From Poteriospumella lacustris (Eukaryota > Sar > Chrysophyceae > Chromulinales > Dinobryaceae), in the NCBI GenBank assembly GCA_008000375.1, contig SMOI01000180.1, positions 20,187-67,692 of the forward strand: a stretch of DNA of 47,506 nucleotides. Direction: 5' to 3'. Positions 10,753 through 23,108 of this stretch are shown here, in pieces; within the stretch, counting starts at the first letter, position 1; the number at the start of each line of letters is the position of its first letter. A program made the position numbers and the translations under genes. Under the pieces are notes generated by a model that did not search any database, had not been told where the DNA came from, and was given only the letters and a program-made list of their open reading frames with translations.

Positions 10753-11175
10753 TCACCAATCGTCAATGCCCAGTCGTGAGATATTCGCTACGATTTCTTG
10801 TCTGATGTAGAATCGCAACGTATTCACCTCTTGTTAACTCCCCATCAACAGCAATTGCTTCGATCACGAACAACCTCTACTTACATTCAGTAACTTGCTT
10901 CTTTCTCGATGAGACAGCAGATGTCGCTCTCTCTGCAGAAGCGTCTCGTGGTTCTCAGATCTGTCGTACATAATTCATCCACACTAACGCAAACAATTAT
11001 ATTACTCTTTGGGCAAATGGTAGTACATCGAATGTCGTCGTCATCGTGTGCAGTTCCTGACGGTCAATGGTCAATCGATGGTGGACGAGAGAACATTCCA
11101 TTTAGTAAAACTATGCAGTGCATATCCGAACGAAGGAAAGTGGGTTTCATGGGTATGTAATCCGTTCGGTGTTGT
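10753..11175. other. Divergent intergenic region between PRORP and the tRNA prenyltransferase
   Basis: This 423-base gap lies between two divergent tRNA-processing genes and must contain both promoters. An 83-codon open frame at 10909-11160 has no recognisable features and is not called. No defined promoter element is seen. Confidence 0.45.
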
Positions 11176-13039
11176 ATGAAAATATTGATATTCCAACTGG
11201 TCTGCTCCTGTCAATTCATGTTTTCTTTGCGTCAGCTGTTTGCATCATCCTCGTTGCGACGCTTGATTGTTCCTCGACGACTGTCATTAACCATGATGTC
11301 ATCGACCGCCACAGCAAGGGGTGAAAAGAAAGTGATCATCCTCGCAGGGGCAACGTCTTCTGGCAAGTCTGCGGCATCGATGGAGTTGGCGAAAAGGCTT
11401 GGCAACGTTGAAATCGTCATCGCCGATTCAGTTCAAGTATACCGTCATCTTGACATTGTTGCCAACAAACCGACCTTGAGCGATATGGCTGCTATTCCCC
11501 ATCATCTGGTGGATATATCAGAGCCACGAGATATCCTTTCTGCTGGAGATTTCTGTGAATTGGCTGCCGAGAAAATATCGGACATTATCGCACGAGGCAA
11601 TCTACCTGTGATTGTGGGCGGATCAACCATGTGGATCAAATGGCTCATAAACGGCGTTCCTGATGCACCTATTGCCAGTGAATATGCGAAAACGCGGTCT
11701 GTAGAATTGTTGCAAAATGCTCACGCAAATAAAGATTGGCCGGCAGCGTTGTCGATCTTACGCGACTCTGGCTCCACGATGGTTGATAAGCTTTCTGCAA
11801 ATGATTGGTATCGTGCACATCGATATCTGGAAATTGCCATTGATTTGGAATCCAAACCGCAATCAGCATCGGCATCGTCTGCCACTGCCGCCCCGACGAC
11901 AGGCGGCTTGTCGAACGTGCGCAAACCCGTCCTCGCTGATTATGACGTCCGCTCATTTTTCTTGATGGAAGAGGACCGAGAACTATTGTATCACACGATT
12001 GATAAACGTTGTGAAATGATGCTGGATATGGGGATGATTCAAGAGGTTGGAAATCTTCTCCTACAGGGTATCTTGGTACCAGAGGCCGTCGTGTGGAAGT
12101 CCATTGGATATCGAAGGACGATTCAATATCTCTTGGATCCCAACATTGAACCCAACGATGTGGATGCCTTCATGTTGTTTCTCAGGTTTGTGTTCGTGTC
12201 ACCGATGTTCTTCGTTCGCCCGTAACATATGCATATGTATATTGTCTGTACTGCTTCGATAGTGACTTCGCAGCGGAAACGCGTGCCTATGCGCGCAAAC
12301 AACACAAATACTATCGCAAGGATACGTCGTTGCTGTTCGTCAATATCAATCGCAAGCAAACTTCGAGCCGCTCAAGGGATCAGATACTCCCGTATCAACA
12401 GGTGGCCTTGGAAATTCTGCACTGGACGTATGACCGCGACCGATCAGCCTACGAATTGATGATCCACGAACAATGTCAAGCGGCACAGTTCGTAGCCAAA
12501 TGGCGCAAAAAGAAAGCCTTTTCTCCAACAGATGTGGAGAATAAACTGGAATTCAAGGCGATTTGGTCTTTGATTCGCAGTGAGGAACTCGCCTTGGATG
12601 TATCAAAGCAGGGGGACAATATGGTGAAATGGAGCCAGCTTTGCCGAGATCACGGTGTTGTGCGATCACGTTCCCCATCACAAAAAGGAATCCCTTCATT
12701 TGAAGAGGATTCTTTGTTGCGGAGTGCAGCAAGTAAGTCTCCGACACGTGTTGTGTGATGCCCACTGTAACTGACCACGTTCCTCGTCATGCAACAGATC
12801 CGAAAATCCGTGCGGAGGAAAGCACCCAAAAGATGAAAGCATATGTCAGTCATATCCCGACACCAAACACGCCCAATTCTCGTCTGCATCCTCGCGAAGA
12901 GATCGAAGCAACGTACAGTAAATATGTCCCCGTCGCCGATGAATTTCGGGCGCGTTTACGAACAGAAAAACCTGATTTATGGTTACAGTTTTTTCCTGTT
13001 GATGGAAATCAAGTTGTGAGCAGCGACAATGATAGTTAA
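11176..13039 (+). CDS. miaA: tRNA dimethylallyltransferase (MiaA/MOD5/TRIT1 family)
   Basis: Three exons, 11176-12185, 12263-12732 and 12798-13039, give 573 residues. The enzyme adds an isopentenyl group to A37 of tRNAs that read UNN codons. Visible motifs are the P-loop GATSSGKS (about 58-65), DSVQVYRHLDI with the catalytic Asp region, HHLVDISEP, GGSTMWIKWLINGV and YARKQHKYYRKD, which matches the YARRQ-type motif and spans near the first intron. The C-terminal 170 residues are an extension with no zinc finger that I can see. Three in-frame ATGs lie near the 5' end (11176, 11218, 11293). The second begins an Arg/Ser/Leu-rich presequence (MFSLRQLFASSSLRRL), and the third (MMSSTATARG) skips it. 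This suits mitochondrial plus cytosolic forms. The GGTGLY motif of bacterial MiaA is altered to GGSTMW. Confidence 0.9.
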
Positions 13040-13551
13040 CATGCGGTAAAGGATTAATTGTTTTATTCGTGAAAGAAACGAACGGCCCAGTGTTATATAC
13101 AGGCGCCAAAAGTGGTTTGGTTGTGGTGGGTTTTTGTAGGATCCTCTGGGTATTTAGCCGTGTGCTGACTCGTGTGTCGTGGAACGGGTGTCGTCACTTC
13201 GGTCACACTCCGTCTTTCAGAGTTGCGACCGCTGCGGTTGAGCTGCTCAACAGTGGAGCGGATCCAAGGCGATTGTGGGAGGCGCCCTTCATGGTGGAGT
13301 TGAGGAGTTGAGGATGTCCTTCGTTTGGTGTTTGCGCTTGGGCTAGCTGATCATGATTTATTCGAAGAAATAAGAAATCTTTTTTCCTTGTTGTGAATAT
13401 TCTCCGCTCGCTTCTGTGTGCGTAAGGAGGAAGTTTGACGCATCGCAAAAAGATTTTTTTCCTCTCGTGTGAAGAACCAAGATTTTTATTAATAGCCTTA
13501 GCGTTTATTGCTCGTTAGACTTTTAGATCAGTTAGAACCCATTTGATAGGT
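13040..13551 (+). other. Intergenic region, tandem genes
   Basis: This stretch holds the 3' flank of the prenyltransferase gene and the 5' flank of the PX-domain gene. It is GT-rich at first, then T/A-rich just upstream of the next ATG at 13552. No gene or RNA structure is recognised. Confidence 0.45.
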
Positions 13552-16500
13552 ATGACAGAGAACTTTGCCAATTCTGGTGATGAATGGGCCGAAGAAACAC
13601 AAAATGAACCTCCTGCATGGGTGACAACGGATTACGTTGAGCCTGGAACGGCAAGTGAAAGAACGTTTTCCAGACGTAGATCGATGGAATGCTCCTCGAT
13701 CGAATTGGAAATTGTTGAGACAGAGGTGAATCAGGATCACACAGTCTATGTGATCAAGGTCAACTGTGGCATGCGATCTTGGATGGTCAAGCGCCGTTAC
13801 AAGGATTTCGATTACTTGGATCGCAAGCTGCGCAAGTTTTTACCAGCGGTGACTATGCCATCATTGCCTCCTAAGAGCTACTGGCGCTCCTCCAATAACC
13901 CCAGTATTGTGGAGCAACGTAAGCAGCAGTTGCAAGATTACTTGCGCTCGTTGTTGGGAATGAATCAGATTTGGGCCCGCAACGACCTCGTTTTATTCCT
14001 CAACGACGATTCGAACATCATGACATTCATTTGGAGTGTTGAAAGAATGAGACGCTTGAAAGAGGTACGTAAAAGGCGTGTGTTTACTTGACTAGGTCGA
14101 TTGTAATGTGACATTGAGTGGATTTCGCTGTTTTAGATGTTGCGCTTGACGAAAGTGGAAGATTCCGATGCTGCCGAGAAGTTATCCTCGGATTTGGAAG
14201 AAGCAAAGCGTCAAGTGGAGCAGTTGCAAACGAAGCTTTCGCAAATGGAAATGATTTTCTTGCAGCAAGCGACGGGTGTGGCGTCGCAACAATTGTCCAG
14301 CACGGTGTTGCGCTCGTTGAGTCGTGCGGATGGGAACCCGTTGTCGTTGTCGTTGGCGATGGAATTGACCCAAGAACATGCTGCATTGTATCAAGAAGAT
14401 GACGTTGATGGACACTTGAACAATGGCGATGATTTGCAAGTGGATATTGCCGGTCCGGATGCGACTGGTGCCTCCGGCGATGACAGTGAAGACGAAGCGG
14501 ACCATGAAAACAAGAAAACGTCTCCCCAAGTCACTCGTATGGATCGTGAGGCTTTAATGAAGGCATTGACATTGGCCCAAGGATCCGAATCAGTGGCAGA
14601 TTATGTGAAGAAGAAGACGGCCGCCAACAATCGCCCAATGTCTGTTGACGAGGCGCGAACATTGACGGTTTCGTATGAGATTCAAGAAGCCTTGCGTATT
14701 AGCGAGGAATTGTTGTCTTCTCATTCCGTGGCAGAGGTAGCGGCTGCGGTTGCTTCTGCTGGAGGTGCGTCGGATCCATCTGATTCGATCGGAAAGCAAA
14801 TTTTGACCGGAGCCGCTTCCAGCGTGGACGCCGTGATGAAGGGCTTGTTGCATCAAGAAGCGACGGCCACCATTTCCGCTTTGCTGGATTATCAGCACAC
14901 GAAGAAAGTTGCTGGTGAGCAAGATGCCAAGGAGGATGCCGTGGCTGGTCATGGACTGGTGGTGCAATGGATCAGCGACATCTTCGACGTGACTGATCAC
15001 TTGTTGAAGGACCTCGCTCCCTCGACATTGACGTTGGATACCCGCTTGCGTATCTTCAAGTATGTGCGCGACTTGATTGCCCGTACAGTAGGATGCCAAG
15101 CATTCCCTTATGGAAGCTTTGTCTCGCACACGTTCTTACCCGATGGTGATTTGGATGTGACCGCCTTCGTGCCCAAGTTGGTTGATGATGCCTGGTACGT
15201 GAAGATCAATGAAGCCTTGTGCTTCTCGGCCGTTTCCCAGCAACAACAGCAACCCACGGATGGCCAGGGCGCCACTCAGTCCACCGATCAAGACGATGGT
15301 ATCGTTGTTCGTAACGTGAGCTTTGTCAATGCTGGTGAAGTGAAAGAAATCCGTTCTGTCATCAACGGCATTCGCGTCGACATCGCCACGAATCAATTGC
15401 CTTCCATTTTGGTGGAAACCCTCATTGAACGTGTCGATGACTTCGTTGGACAGGAGCATTTGTTCAAACGATCGTTGTTATTGGTGAAAGCTTGGTTGTC
15501 GTATCAAGCTGTGGCACCCGCCTCGTCGGGAGAAGCCAGTTTTGCCGACAAGTTGTCGACCTCGGCGATCGTCGTCATTCTCGTCTATGTCTTCCAACAC
15601 GAAGGGGCGTTCATTTCCTCCCCGTTCCAAACGTTGGTGCATTTCTTGTTGACCATGTTGAATTTCGATTGGGCGAAATATGCCATGACGATGCAAGGAA
15701 TGGTCAAATTGAGCGATTTGGAAACGCACGGCTATGGTACGGCCGTCACCGGTCACCACCATCATCACCGTCACCATCACCATCAACAGAACATTGCGAC
15801 GACTGCAACGCCAACGGCGTATTTCCCAGAATCGTTGTTTGATTTTGCGATTGGGGATGAAATTCGTTCGGAACGTGCCCTGCAAGCGCAGGCGTTGTCC
15901 CGTGGAAACAGCAACACGGCAAATACCGTGACTCCCTTGCCAGCGGACGGTGCGACCAGTGAATCTGCTACCCCAGCCGATGCTACCACTCCGGTGGCTC
16001 CTGCACCTTCGACGGAAAACAAAGCAAAGGACGATGCACCAGCTACGGAGGCGTCGGTATCCGCCACTCCTGTCGGTGGCGAGAACAAGGCCACCGAGGC
16101 AACCACCGAGGGCTTGTCCACATCGCCTGCAACGACCACCCCAGCTGGTGCCACCGCCGGCACGACGGGTACCACTGGCCGTCCTCGCAACCATCATCAC
16201 AACCACCACAAGCAATACAACGCGGGTATTTTCAATGTCTTGGATCCTTTCCAAACGCAACACAACCTGCTCGGTTGTTTGGATGTCCACGACATTGAAT
16301 TGTTGGTTTCTGCCGTCGTACGAGGATACAAACAAATCCAAGTCTTGTTGGATACTGCTGCTCGTAGTGCCGATGGTGTGGCGAAGACGTTGACTCGTGA
16401 TTTCTGGTCGTCGAGTTACGACGTCATTCTGCAATGCGCACAGGAAGTGACCAAGACCACCTCTGTCGAGACCGCCTCCGCGGCCACACCCAGCAACGAT

Positions 16501-18507
16501 GATGCCCATCACGTGGACGATGTCTTCGAGATCACCAAGCCAGATCTTCACGTAAGTTATGGATACTGATGTTGTGCAATGAGTAGTGGTGCATTAACGT
16601 GCGTGTGTGCGTTCTATTGTAGTTTTCTCGCTTTTATGGCTCCATTGCCTTGGGTGGTAAGATTGAGTTGGCGACGTTGACCCAAATGATTTTGATCATT
16701 TTGGACAAGCGTGGCCCCATGCCCGTCGGTGAAATCGGCAAGAACTTGCAAGCGATTTTAGGATGCGAGAATTTGTCCCGCCGTTTGAAAGAACAATTCA
16801 CGGGTTTGAAGCGTGCGATTGAGAATGCCAAGTAAGTGGATCGTCGTGTCTTTGTGTTGTTGTCAACTCACCGATGCGTCTGTGTTGTTTATTTGTGTGT
16901 TGCGCAGTACTCCTCGCTTGCGTGTGGGCAATGAACATCAGTTCAACCCCGTCGTCGCCCTCGTGGGTGAAGGATCCGTGTTGCCGCACTTTGCACCGTG
17001 CGAACAACGTTGGGCGTTGCATCATGCGGCGTACATGTTCACACCGTATCAAATTCATTTGGCGATGCAAGCACAGCTGGCGCGTGAAGTGCAATTGCAA
17101 CAGCAACAACTGGCATTGGCGCAACAACAAGCACAGCGCAATTCGTCGGGTAACAATTCCCAGCGCAACAGCTTCAACAATGCGAGCGGTCTCAATCCCA
17201 ACAACAGCAGTGGCAACAATCGCAAGTATTCGCCTGTGAATCAAGTTGGAGGCCGTCCCTCCGGCAGCAATCCTCACGTGCACGATGGATCCAATTCCTC
17301 GTCGTCGGCAGCCTCGTCGTCGGCGTCACCGTCGATGATGATGGATGCTTCGTATTATTATGCGCATAGCCCCGTGTCGATGTCCCCGATGAGTTCCAGT
17401 GCCTCGTCGGCCTCGTATATGATGCGTACGCACGGCAACAACGGTGGCAATGCGTCGTCGAACAACAATGCCAATGGCAACAACAACCGCAAGAACAATA
17501 ATAACAACAGCAGCAACAACAACGTTCCCAGCAGCAACTCGTCTCTCTCTGGCGCCAGTGGCACTGCGAACGCGACCGGTGCGAGTTACTCACCGAACGC
17601 ACGTTCGGGTAACTTGGCATATCACATGCGCTCTCCTACCCGCCGCAACAACAATAACAACAACAACCATTACAACAATGGCAACAATCACGCAAACAAT
17701 GGCTACAACAACGGTATGGATATGAATGGCAACATGATGATGATGCCAGGCTATGGCTTACCGCTGCCTCCCCACATGATGGCGGCGCCCCATGGCATGG
17801 TACCACCACCTCACATGCTGCCTCCCATGCCGATGCCGATGTCTATCGATCCCGTCACTGGTACCCCGGTGGTGATGCCTCCCTCGTTCATTCCACCGCC
17901 GTCGTCCCCGCATCATTACTATGCGGCCAATGCTTCCTCTGCGCCAGCGGGTGCAAACCCGTCGTCGGTAGGTGGCAATGGTGGAAACAACGCTACTACC
18001 AGTGGCAATAACAACAACAGCAACCAGACCAGTGGCAGTACCAGCAGCAACAACAACGCTGCTGCGAATGGCTCCGTTCCCATTCCTGTGCCGCCGCCGC
18101 ACATGGGCCATCCTGCCATGAACATCATGCCGCACAATCTCCCCATCACTCACCCACATCATCCTCAGCATCATGTGCCCTTGCATCATCCCGGATACCA
18201 TCCAGGTTTCAATCCTGCCGCGGGTATGAATCATCCGCATATGGTGCCTCCTCCACATATGATGGGCATGTCTCCCCATAACATGCACATGTACCCACCG
18301 CATATGGCGGGTATGATGCCCCCTCCCACGATGTATATGCCCATGGCCATGTCTCCGCACAACAATGCGGGGTACATGAACGCCAATGTTCCGTACAATG
18401 TGAACACGGGCGCACCACCCGCCGGAGGGTACCCTGCCGGTTCTGAGAGTGGTTCCCAGAGTCCCATTCCCTTGTCTGCCCAGTCGCAATCGCCTCCTCC
18501 GAATTAA
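13552..18507 (+). CDS. PX domain fused to poly(A)-polymerase-like nucleotidyltransferase, with a low-complexity tail
   Basis: Four exons, 13552-14064, 14137-16551, 16623-16831 and 16908-18507, keep frame for 1578 residues. Residues 48-165 are a PX domain with the phosphoinositide-binding RRYKDF and the PPK loop. A coiled coil follows at about 172-210. The nucleotidyltransferase core has YGSFVSHTFLPDGDLD (about 496-511) with the Dx[DE] pair, and the third acid in IRVDIATNQLP (about 585). The helical part HLFKRSLLLVKAW and the closing FNVLDPFQTQHNLLG are both present. These match the plant PAP/OAS1 substrate-binding proteins (YLPDGDIDLT type). A His-rich loop interrupts the domain near 710. Exon 3 and the start of exon 4 (977-1066) look like a winged helix, possibly LOTUS. 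The last 480 residues are Asn/Gly/Ser then Met/Pro/His-rich. A role in RNA tailing at endosome-like membranes is inference. Confidence 0.8.
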
Positions 18508-21467
18508 TCATCGTCGTATGATGATGGTTACAGGAGAGAGAACGTTGGCGTGCGGTTCGGAGGTAGATAGATGTCCGGGAAGGATGGGGTCTGCGTCGTG
18601 GTGAGAGGCGTCTGCCACTGCATGGTCACAGAGTGTTGGACTCTTATCGTGTGGAGGTCAGGCCTCATGGATAGTGGAGGACAAGTAGAAAGAGGTGGAG
18701 GTGTGTCCCATGGCTGTGTTGTCAGTCGTTTAATTCCTACCACGTTGTGGTGGATGAAATGAACGAAGGACGAACAGGCATGTACCACGATGTGGATCCG
18801 GTTAGCACTAGTTTTTATTAGCGATAGATATGATAGTTTTTGTTTTGTTTGCCTCGGCTGGGTTTGGATTGCATTGATTTGATTGGCTCTTGGCGGAGTT
18901 ATTGTCGTTGCTGTTGTAGTGGTCGTTGTTCGTTGAGTGAGTGATGTTGGTTAGGGTTAGGCTTATTTCATCGTCGTCGACATTCCTTCCATTTCTTTCC
19001 TTCTTTCTTTGGTTTCCCATCTCATGCGACTTGATTGCTTGACGTGTCGGTCTTTCGTCCGCGGTAGTGATGGAAGGTCGTGCTCACCCATCGCCCTCCC
19101 CTCCCTGTTCATGTTGACGAATTGGTGTAGTTGTACGATGGCGTTGGTCTACAGTTGCGGTGGCCGTCGTTGTCATCGCTGTTGAAAACACGTCGCACCA
19201 CATGGCCTCTTGCGGTATGTGGGGCTGTGCATCCAACGGTTCGGTTGTTAGTTGTTGAGCTTTCCTCCGTCGACCCACTTTCGCTTTCTTTCGTCGTTGA
19301 ATTGTTGTTGTTGTTGATGATGCTGTCCGCTGTGGTCGTCTGATGGCTGCGGTATGGCGGTGCATGGTTGGGAGGCAGTCGTCATTGACGCGTTGTCGTC
19401 TTCTTGCGTGTGTGAATCGTCCCGTTGTTGTCGTTGAACTTGAGTTTGGTATTGGATCGTGTTGCTTCTTTGCCTTGAACCCCCTCTCACACACACGCAC
19501 ACACACTCCACCTCCCCCTTTGACTATCCGCGATGTCCCTCTCATCAACTGTTGATTTTCCCCCTTCTGCTGTGACAGTCCTGTCGTTTTTCGTAAACGC
19601 CCATCGACATCAACGCGCTCCCTCCTCTTGCGCGTCCGAGGAGGGAGGTGTGCCCAGCGTTATTTCGGTGTCCACTCACATCCGCAGTGGTGCTCCTCTT
19701 GCACCTCTTACCTCCTTCTTCCTGACTCATTCGCCCTCGCTCTCTAGTCATGTTCTTGACCAACACTTTCCCCTTGTTCAAAATTTTCTCCACATCGTTT
19801 GCGTGTATCTCACCGCCACCACGTGTCCTCCCAATCTCTTTGTTGTATCCACGCGGAGAAAGAAGGAGGTGTCACAGATTGCAGGAGATGTTGGTTACTT
19901 CTTCCCCCCGCGTCCGTGCTTTTGACGACTCCTCCCGCCGCGTGTGCTTACTATACTCCCCACCACCCCTTCCCTCTCGTCAGTCATTATCTGCTCATCT
20001 CCCTGCCTCTCTCCCATGTGTTGCTGCTCCGTCCCCTCTTGCCGTCATTTCTTAACGCATCATTGGAAGACTACTGCCATCTGAGTCCTTCTATCAACGC
20101 CCCTTCCCCATGTGGTGGAGACGCGCAGCTCCTCCGGCACACGGACATCGATCAGCTCGCTCATACTCATATCGTTGTCCCCTTTCAGTCATCATCTTCA
20201 TCCCCCATCAGCGACCAGTGCACACCCCAGTGTGTGCAGCATCATCACGCGTTGCCCTACCAACCAATAGAAAGAAACAACGAGGACAACATGCGTCAAC
20301 ATCCAAAAACAACCAACGCACAATGTGTCCCAAGAACAGTTATACAAATGAAAAAAACGAGAAAAAAAGAAACACTCACACAACTTGGGCCCACTCCAGA
20401 AATATAGAAAAAAGAAAAAGTGGCGCCTTCAACTTGCCCCGTTGACTCCTCCTATTATTAACCCCTTCCTTCCTGTCTCGCCTCCCTCCCTCCTCATCGT
20501 CTTCCTCTGTCTCTGTCTTTCTGTCCGCATTTATCCTCTCTCATCCGCACGCCATCTTCGGTGCCGTAACCTTCTCCTTCCATCGAAGGCATCAGCCAAC
20601 CGCACCCCCCTCCCGCCAATCGTGTGGCTGTATACCAGGGACCTGGGTTCAGTTGCTAATTTTTTGGTGTTTTCCATTCGCATGAGAGGGGATGTACTGT
20701 ATGTTTACTTGCTGTTGTCCTTTCTTTTGGTTTTGAAGTTCGTTTTTTTGTTTTTTTGTTTTTGTGGAACCATACCCCCGTCGATTTAGATAGACAAATC
20801 ATCATTCAAGGGATTTCGGGGATTGTTTCACATAGCACACACCTGCTCACTCATATTTCGAACGACGCACACACTGTACAACACACACGATCACACGATA
20901 TATTTCGATTTTTATACCCATATTTTTCCACGGAAGATCGTGACGTAAACACTTATAAAAAACCTCAAAAAATGAAGTGTAACGCAAACAAGTTCCAAAA
21001 GAAACTCCAATGAAGAAAAACAAGCAACAGAACAACAACTCGTGTTGACTGAGCAAAACACTGCCAACGAGGAAACCGCATAAAAAGATATGTATTTGTG
21101 TGTGCCTGTGCACCTGTGAATGCCAGCGAGTGGTCCCCATTCATTGCTTTGTCTTTGTTTCCTGTACTCGTTTGTCGGTCCTTCGTCCCACTCCCTCAAC
21201 ACCAATCGTCAAATGCCCGTCATTTCTTTTGCTTCTTTGCCTCCTTTACCTTCATCAATCTTTCGTTGGATTGTCGTGTTTGGTTTTGTTGCATTCCCCT
21301 TTCGATTTGCAGTTGAAGGGAGATCGGTCAGTTCGCTGATCGTAGTCGGGCAGCGTAGAGAGCAAACCCTTGGGTGTAGTGTAAACGTTGCTGTTTCTCA
21401 CCATCTGCCGATCACAGCAAGGCAGTTTGCGCAAGTTTGGGTAATCTGAGTCATTCTGCGCTAACGT
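18508..21467. other. Long region without a credible gene (about 3 kb)
   Basis: No open frame here has recognisable domains or normal composition. 18508-19480 is G/T-rich on the plus strand. About 19480-20270 and 20430-20640 are strongly C/T-rich. A-rich patches lie at about 20270-20425 and 20940-21080. A short telomere-like ttagggttag occurs at 18951-18960. The longest frames (154 and 202 codons) have homopolymer-like composition and are rejected. It may hold long untranslated regions, a non-coding RNA or structural DNA; nothing decides between them. Confidence 0.5.
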
Positions 21468-23020
21468 CTGTGTCACCGCCGCGGTTTCCGCCGCACTGCC
21501 GACTGACTGACGGCGGCTGTGTCGCCGAGCTGCCTCTCGTCCACAATCGTCGTCCAACTCACACTGAACAAAGAGAAGAAGAAACAAACCAACGATCGAA
21601 CTTGTTGTATCTCCCAGCTCAACGATCGATTGTTGCAAGACTTGCTCGGCTCAGTTCTCGACGTCGGTTCTATCATTTCTTGGTTTCCTATTTTGTCCCC
21701 GTGTCGAGCAAGAGACCATGATGCTACGGGTGCGTCAAATGACGAAGACATCGCAGGCCACTGTGCCGATGTCCATGGTGCGTTGGTTGCTTAGCAGTTG
21801 CGATTGAGTGATGGATCAGTGGTTGATTGACGTGGATGCGTTGCTGTTGTTGTGTGTTATGGTATATGTAGCGAGCATTCAGTACGGCTCCCGAGGCAGA
21901 GACGCCCAAGCCCAAGCGTCGACAGAATAATGAGTTTGCAAAGGACCGAACACGGTTCGAGAACGAGTTGTCGGTGTTGCGAAAGCAGTGGGCAGCAGAT
22001 CACCAAGCGAAGTTGGACAAACGGGCAGAAGAAGAGCGCATGGAGCGCCGCAAAATTGTCTTGCAGCGTGCGATTCGGCTACGCGAGCGTCGTCAAGAAA
22101 CGGCGCGAAACTTGGAGACCCAGCGCATTTTCCGCGAGGAGCAAATGCGTCGCTACAAGTACGTCGACAGGGGGCTATTGAATGTGTCTGTGGTCCCGAA
22201 TGGAGATTGATATGCGTTGCTGTGTTGTTCCTGTGTGGCGATGTAGAGATAACTTGGCTCGCACCCAGATTCTGTGGGCGGAACGATCGGCCAAGCTGAA
22301 GCGCCAGCGTCAAGCCGCCTTGGATGACTTGGCGTCCGAAGCGAAGCACTGGATCACGCCCGAAAACAGAGACCAGATGATCACACCGGAGTTGTTCGAG
22401 CTCCATCCCACGACGACGGGTATTGTCACGCACGCGTCGGAGTACTGGCGCCATGAGGTGTTCGTGCCGTCGATGCAGCGCTTGCTCAGCCCACACTTCA
22501 TGGAGAAGATGCAAACGATGCCGACGGAAGAGAGCGACATCCGACGAGAGGGCCAGGTCGACGTGCAGAAGCGCGCCGTGGTGGAGATGTTCTTGAACGG
22601 CATCATCACGAGCCCCGAGGATCGCAAGAACTTCCGTTCTTTGGTGAAGCGCACGACGCTCGAGTTCGAAGCTGGTGGAGCGTTCGATGAATTGGAAGAG
22701 GAGTTGAGCGAAGATGCGGAGCATGACGCTTACGAGGCTTCCTCCAAGGGCGTCCGCGTCGATGAGGACGACGATGTCGACGATTTCGACGGCGAGGACG
22801 AGGATGTCGAGTTGGAGTCGGCCGATAACCTGGACGGCCTCGACCTGTCCAATCTGACCGAGGAGGAGTTCGAGAAGACGGTCATGAAGATGATGAAGAG
22901 CCGCGAGTTCATGGAGGAGCTGTCGGAGCTGTCGATGGCCTACGGCGAGTCACAAGAGCAGGGAGAAGACGAGAAATTCGAGAAGCTGCTGTCGGAGAAA
23001 GACGACAGCGATGACGACGA
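21468..23020 (+). repeat. Left arm of a 1,553-base inverted repeat
   Basis: This segment is the reverse complement of 23526-25078. Positions p and 46546-p pair throughout, with no net insertion or deletion. I could find two mismatches, at 21510/25036 and 21531/25015, both in the outer flank. All reading frames inside the arms otherwise translate identically. The arm holds about 250 bases of 5' flank, both introns and nearly all of the coding sequence. Confidence 0.95.
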
Positions 23021-23108
23021 TGACGACGATGAAGATGATGACGACGAGGACGATGAAGACAGTCGTAAGAAGCCGTCGCAGGCCCCCACGAAGAATCAGA
23101 GAAGATAG
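21718..23108 (+). CDS. Probable mitochondrial coiled-coil protein, copy A (mS26-like)
   Basis: Three exons, 21718-21777, 21872-22158 and 22247-23108, give 402 residues. The first exon encodes only MMLRVRQMTKTSQATVPMSM. With the next residues, RAFSTAPEAE, it looks like a mitochondrial presequence (R-x-F-S). Residues about 40-160 are a long, highly charged helix (ERMERRKIVLQRAIRLRERR and following) that ends in EAKHWITPENRDQMITPELF. A coiled coil closing in an aromatic-ITxEN motif is the pattern of the mitoribosomal small-subunit protein mS26 (MRPS26/Pet123 family). I propose that only tentatively. The C-terminal third is acidic, with an Asp/Glu run followed by a basic tail (SRKKPSQAPTKNQRR). 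It is a near-identical convergent partner of copy B. Confidence 0.8.

Noticed and set aside
10909-11160. 83-codon frame upstream of the tRNA prenyltransferase
   Set aside because: Ser/Val-rich with no features, and it sits where the divergent promoters are expected.
15478-16551. 357-codon antisense open frame inside the PX-nucleotidyltransferase gene
   Set aside because: It lies opposite the catalytic domain and low-complexity loops of the recognised protein. Gly/Arg-rich with no motif.
19799-20407. 202-codon frame in the gene-free block
   Set aside because: Composition follows the C/T-rich then A-rich DNA. No domain, signal or splice support.
21879-22724. 281-codon open frame antisense to copy A (and its mirror at 23822-24667)
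   Set aside because: It lies wholly opposite coding exons and an intron of the mS26-like gene, has Arg/His/Leu composition typical of an antisense shadow, and is duplicated only because the arms are.
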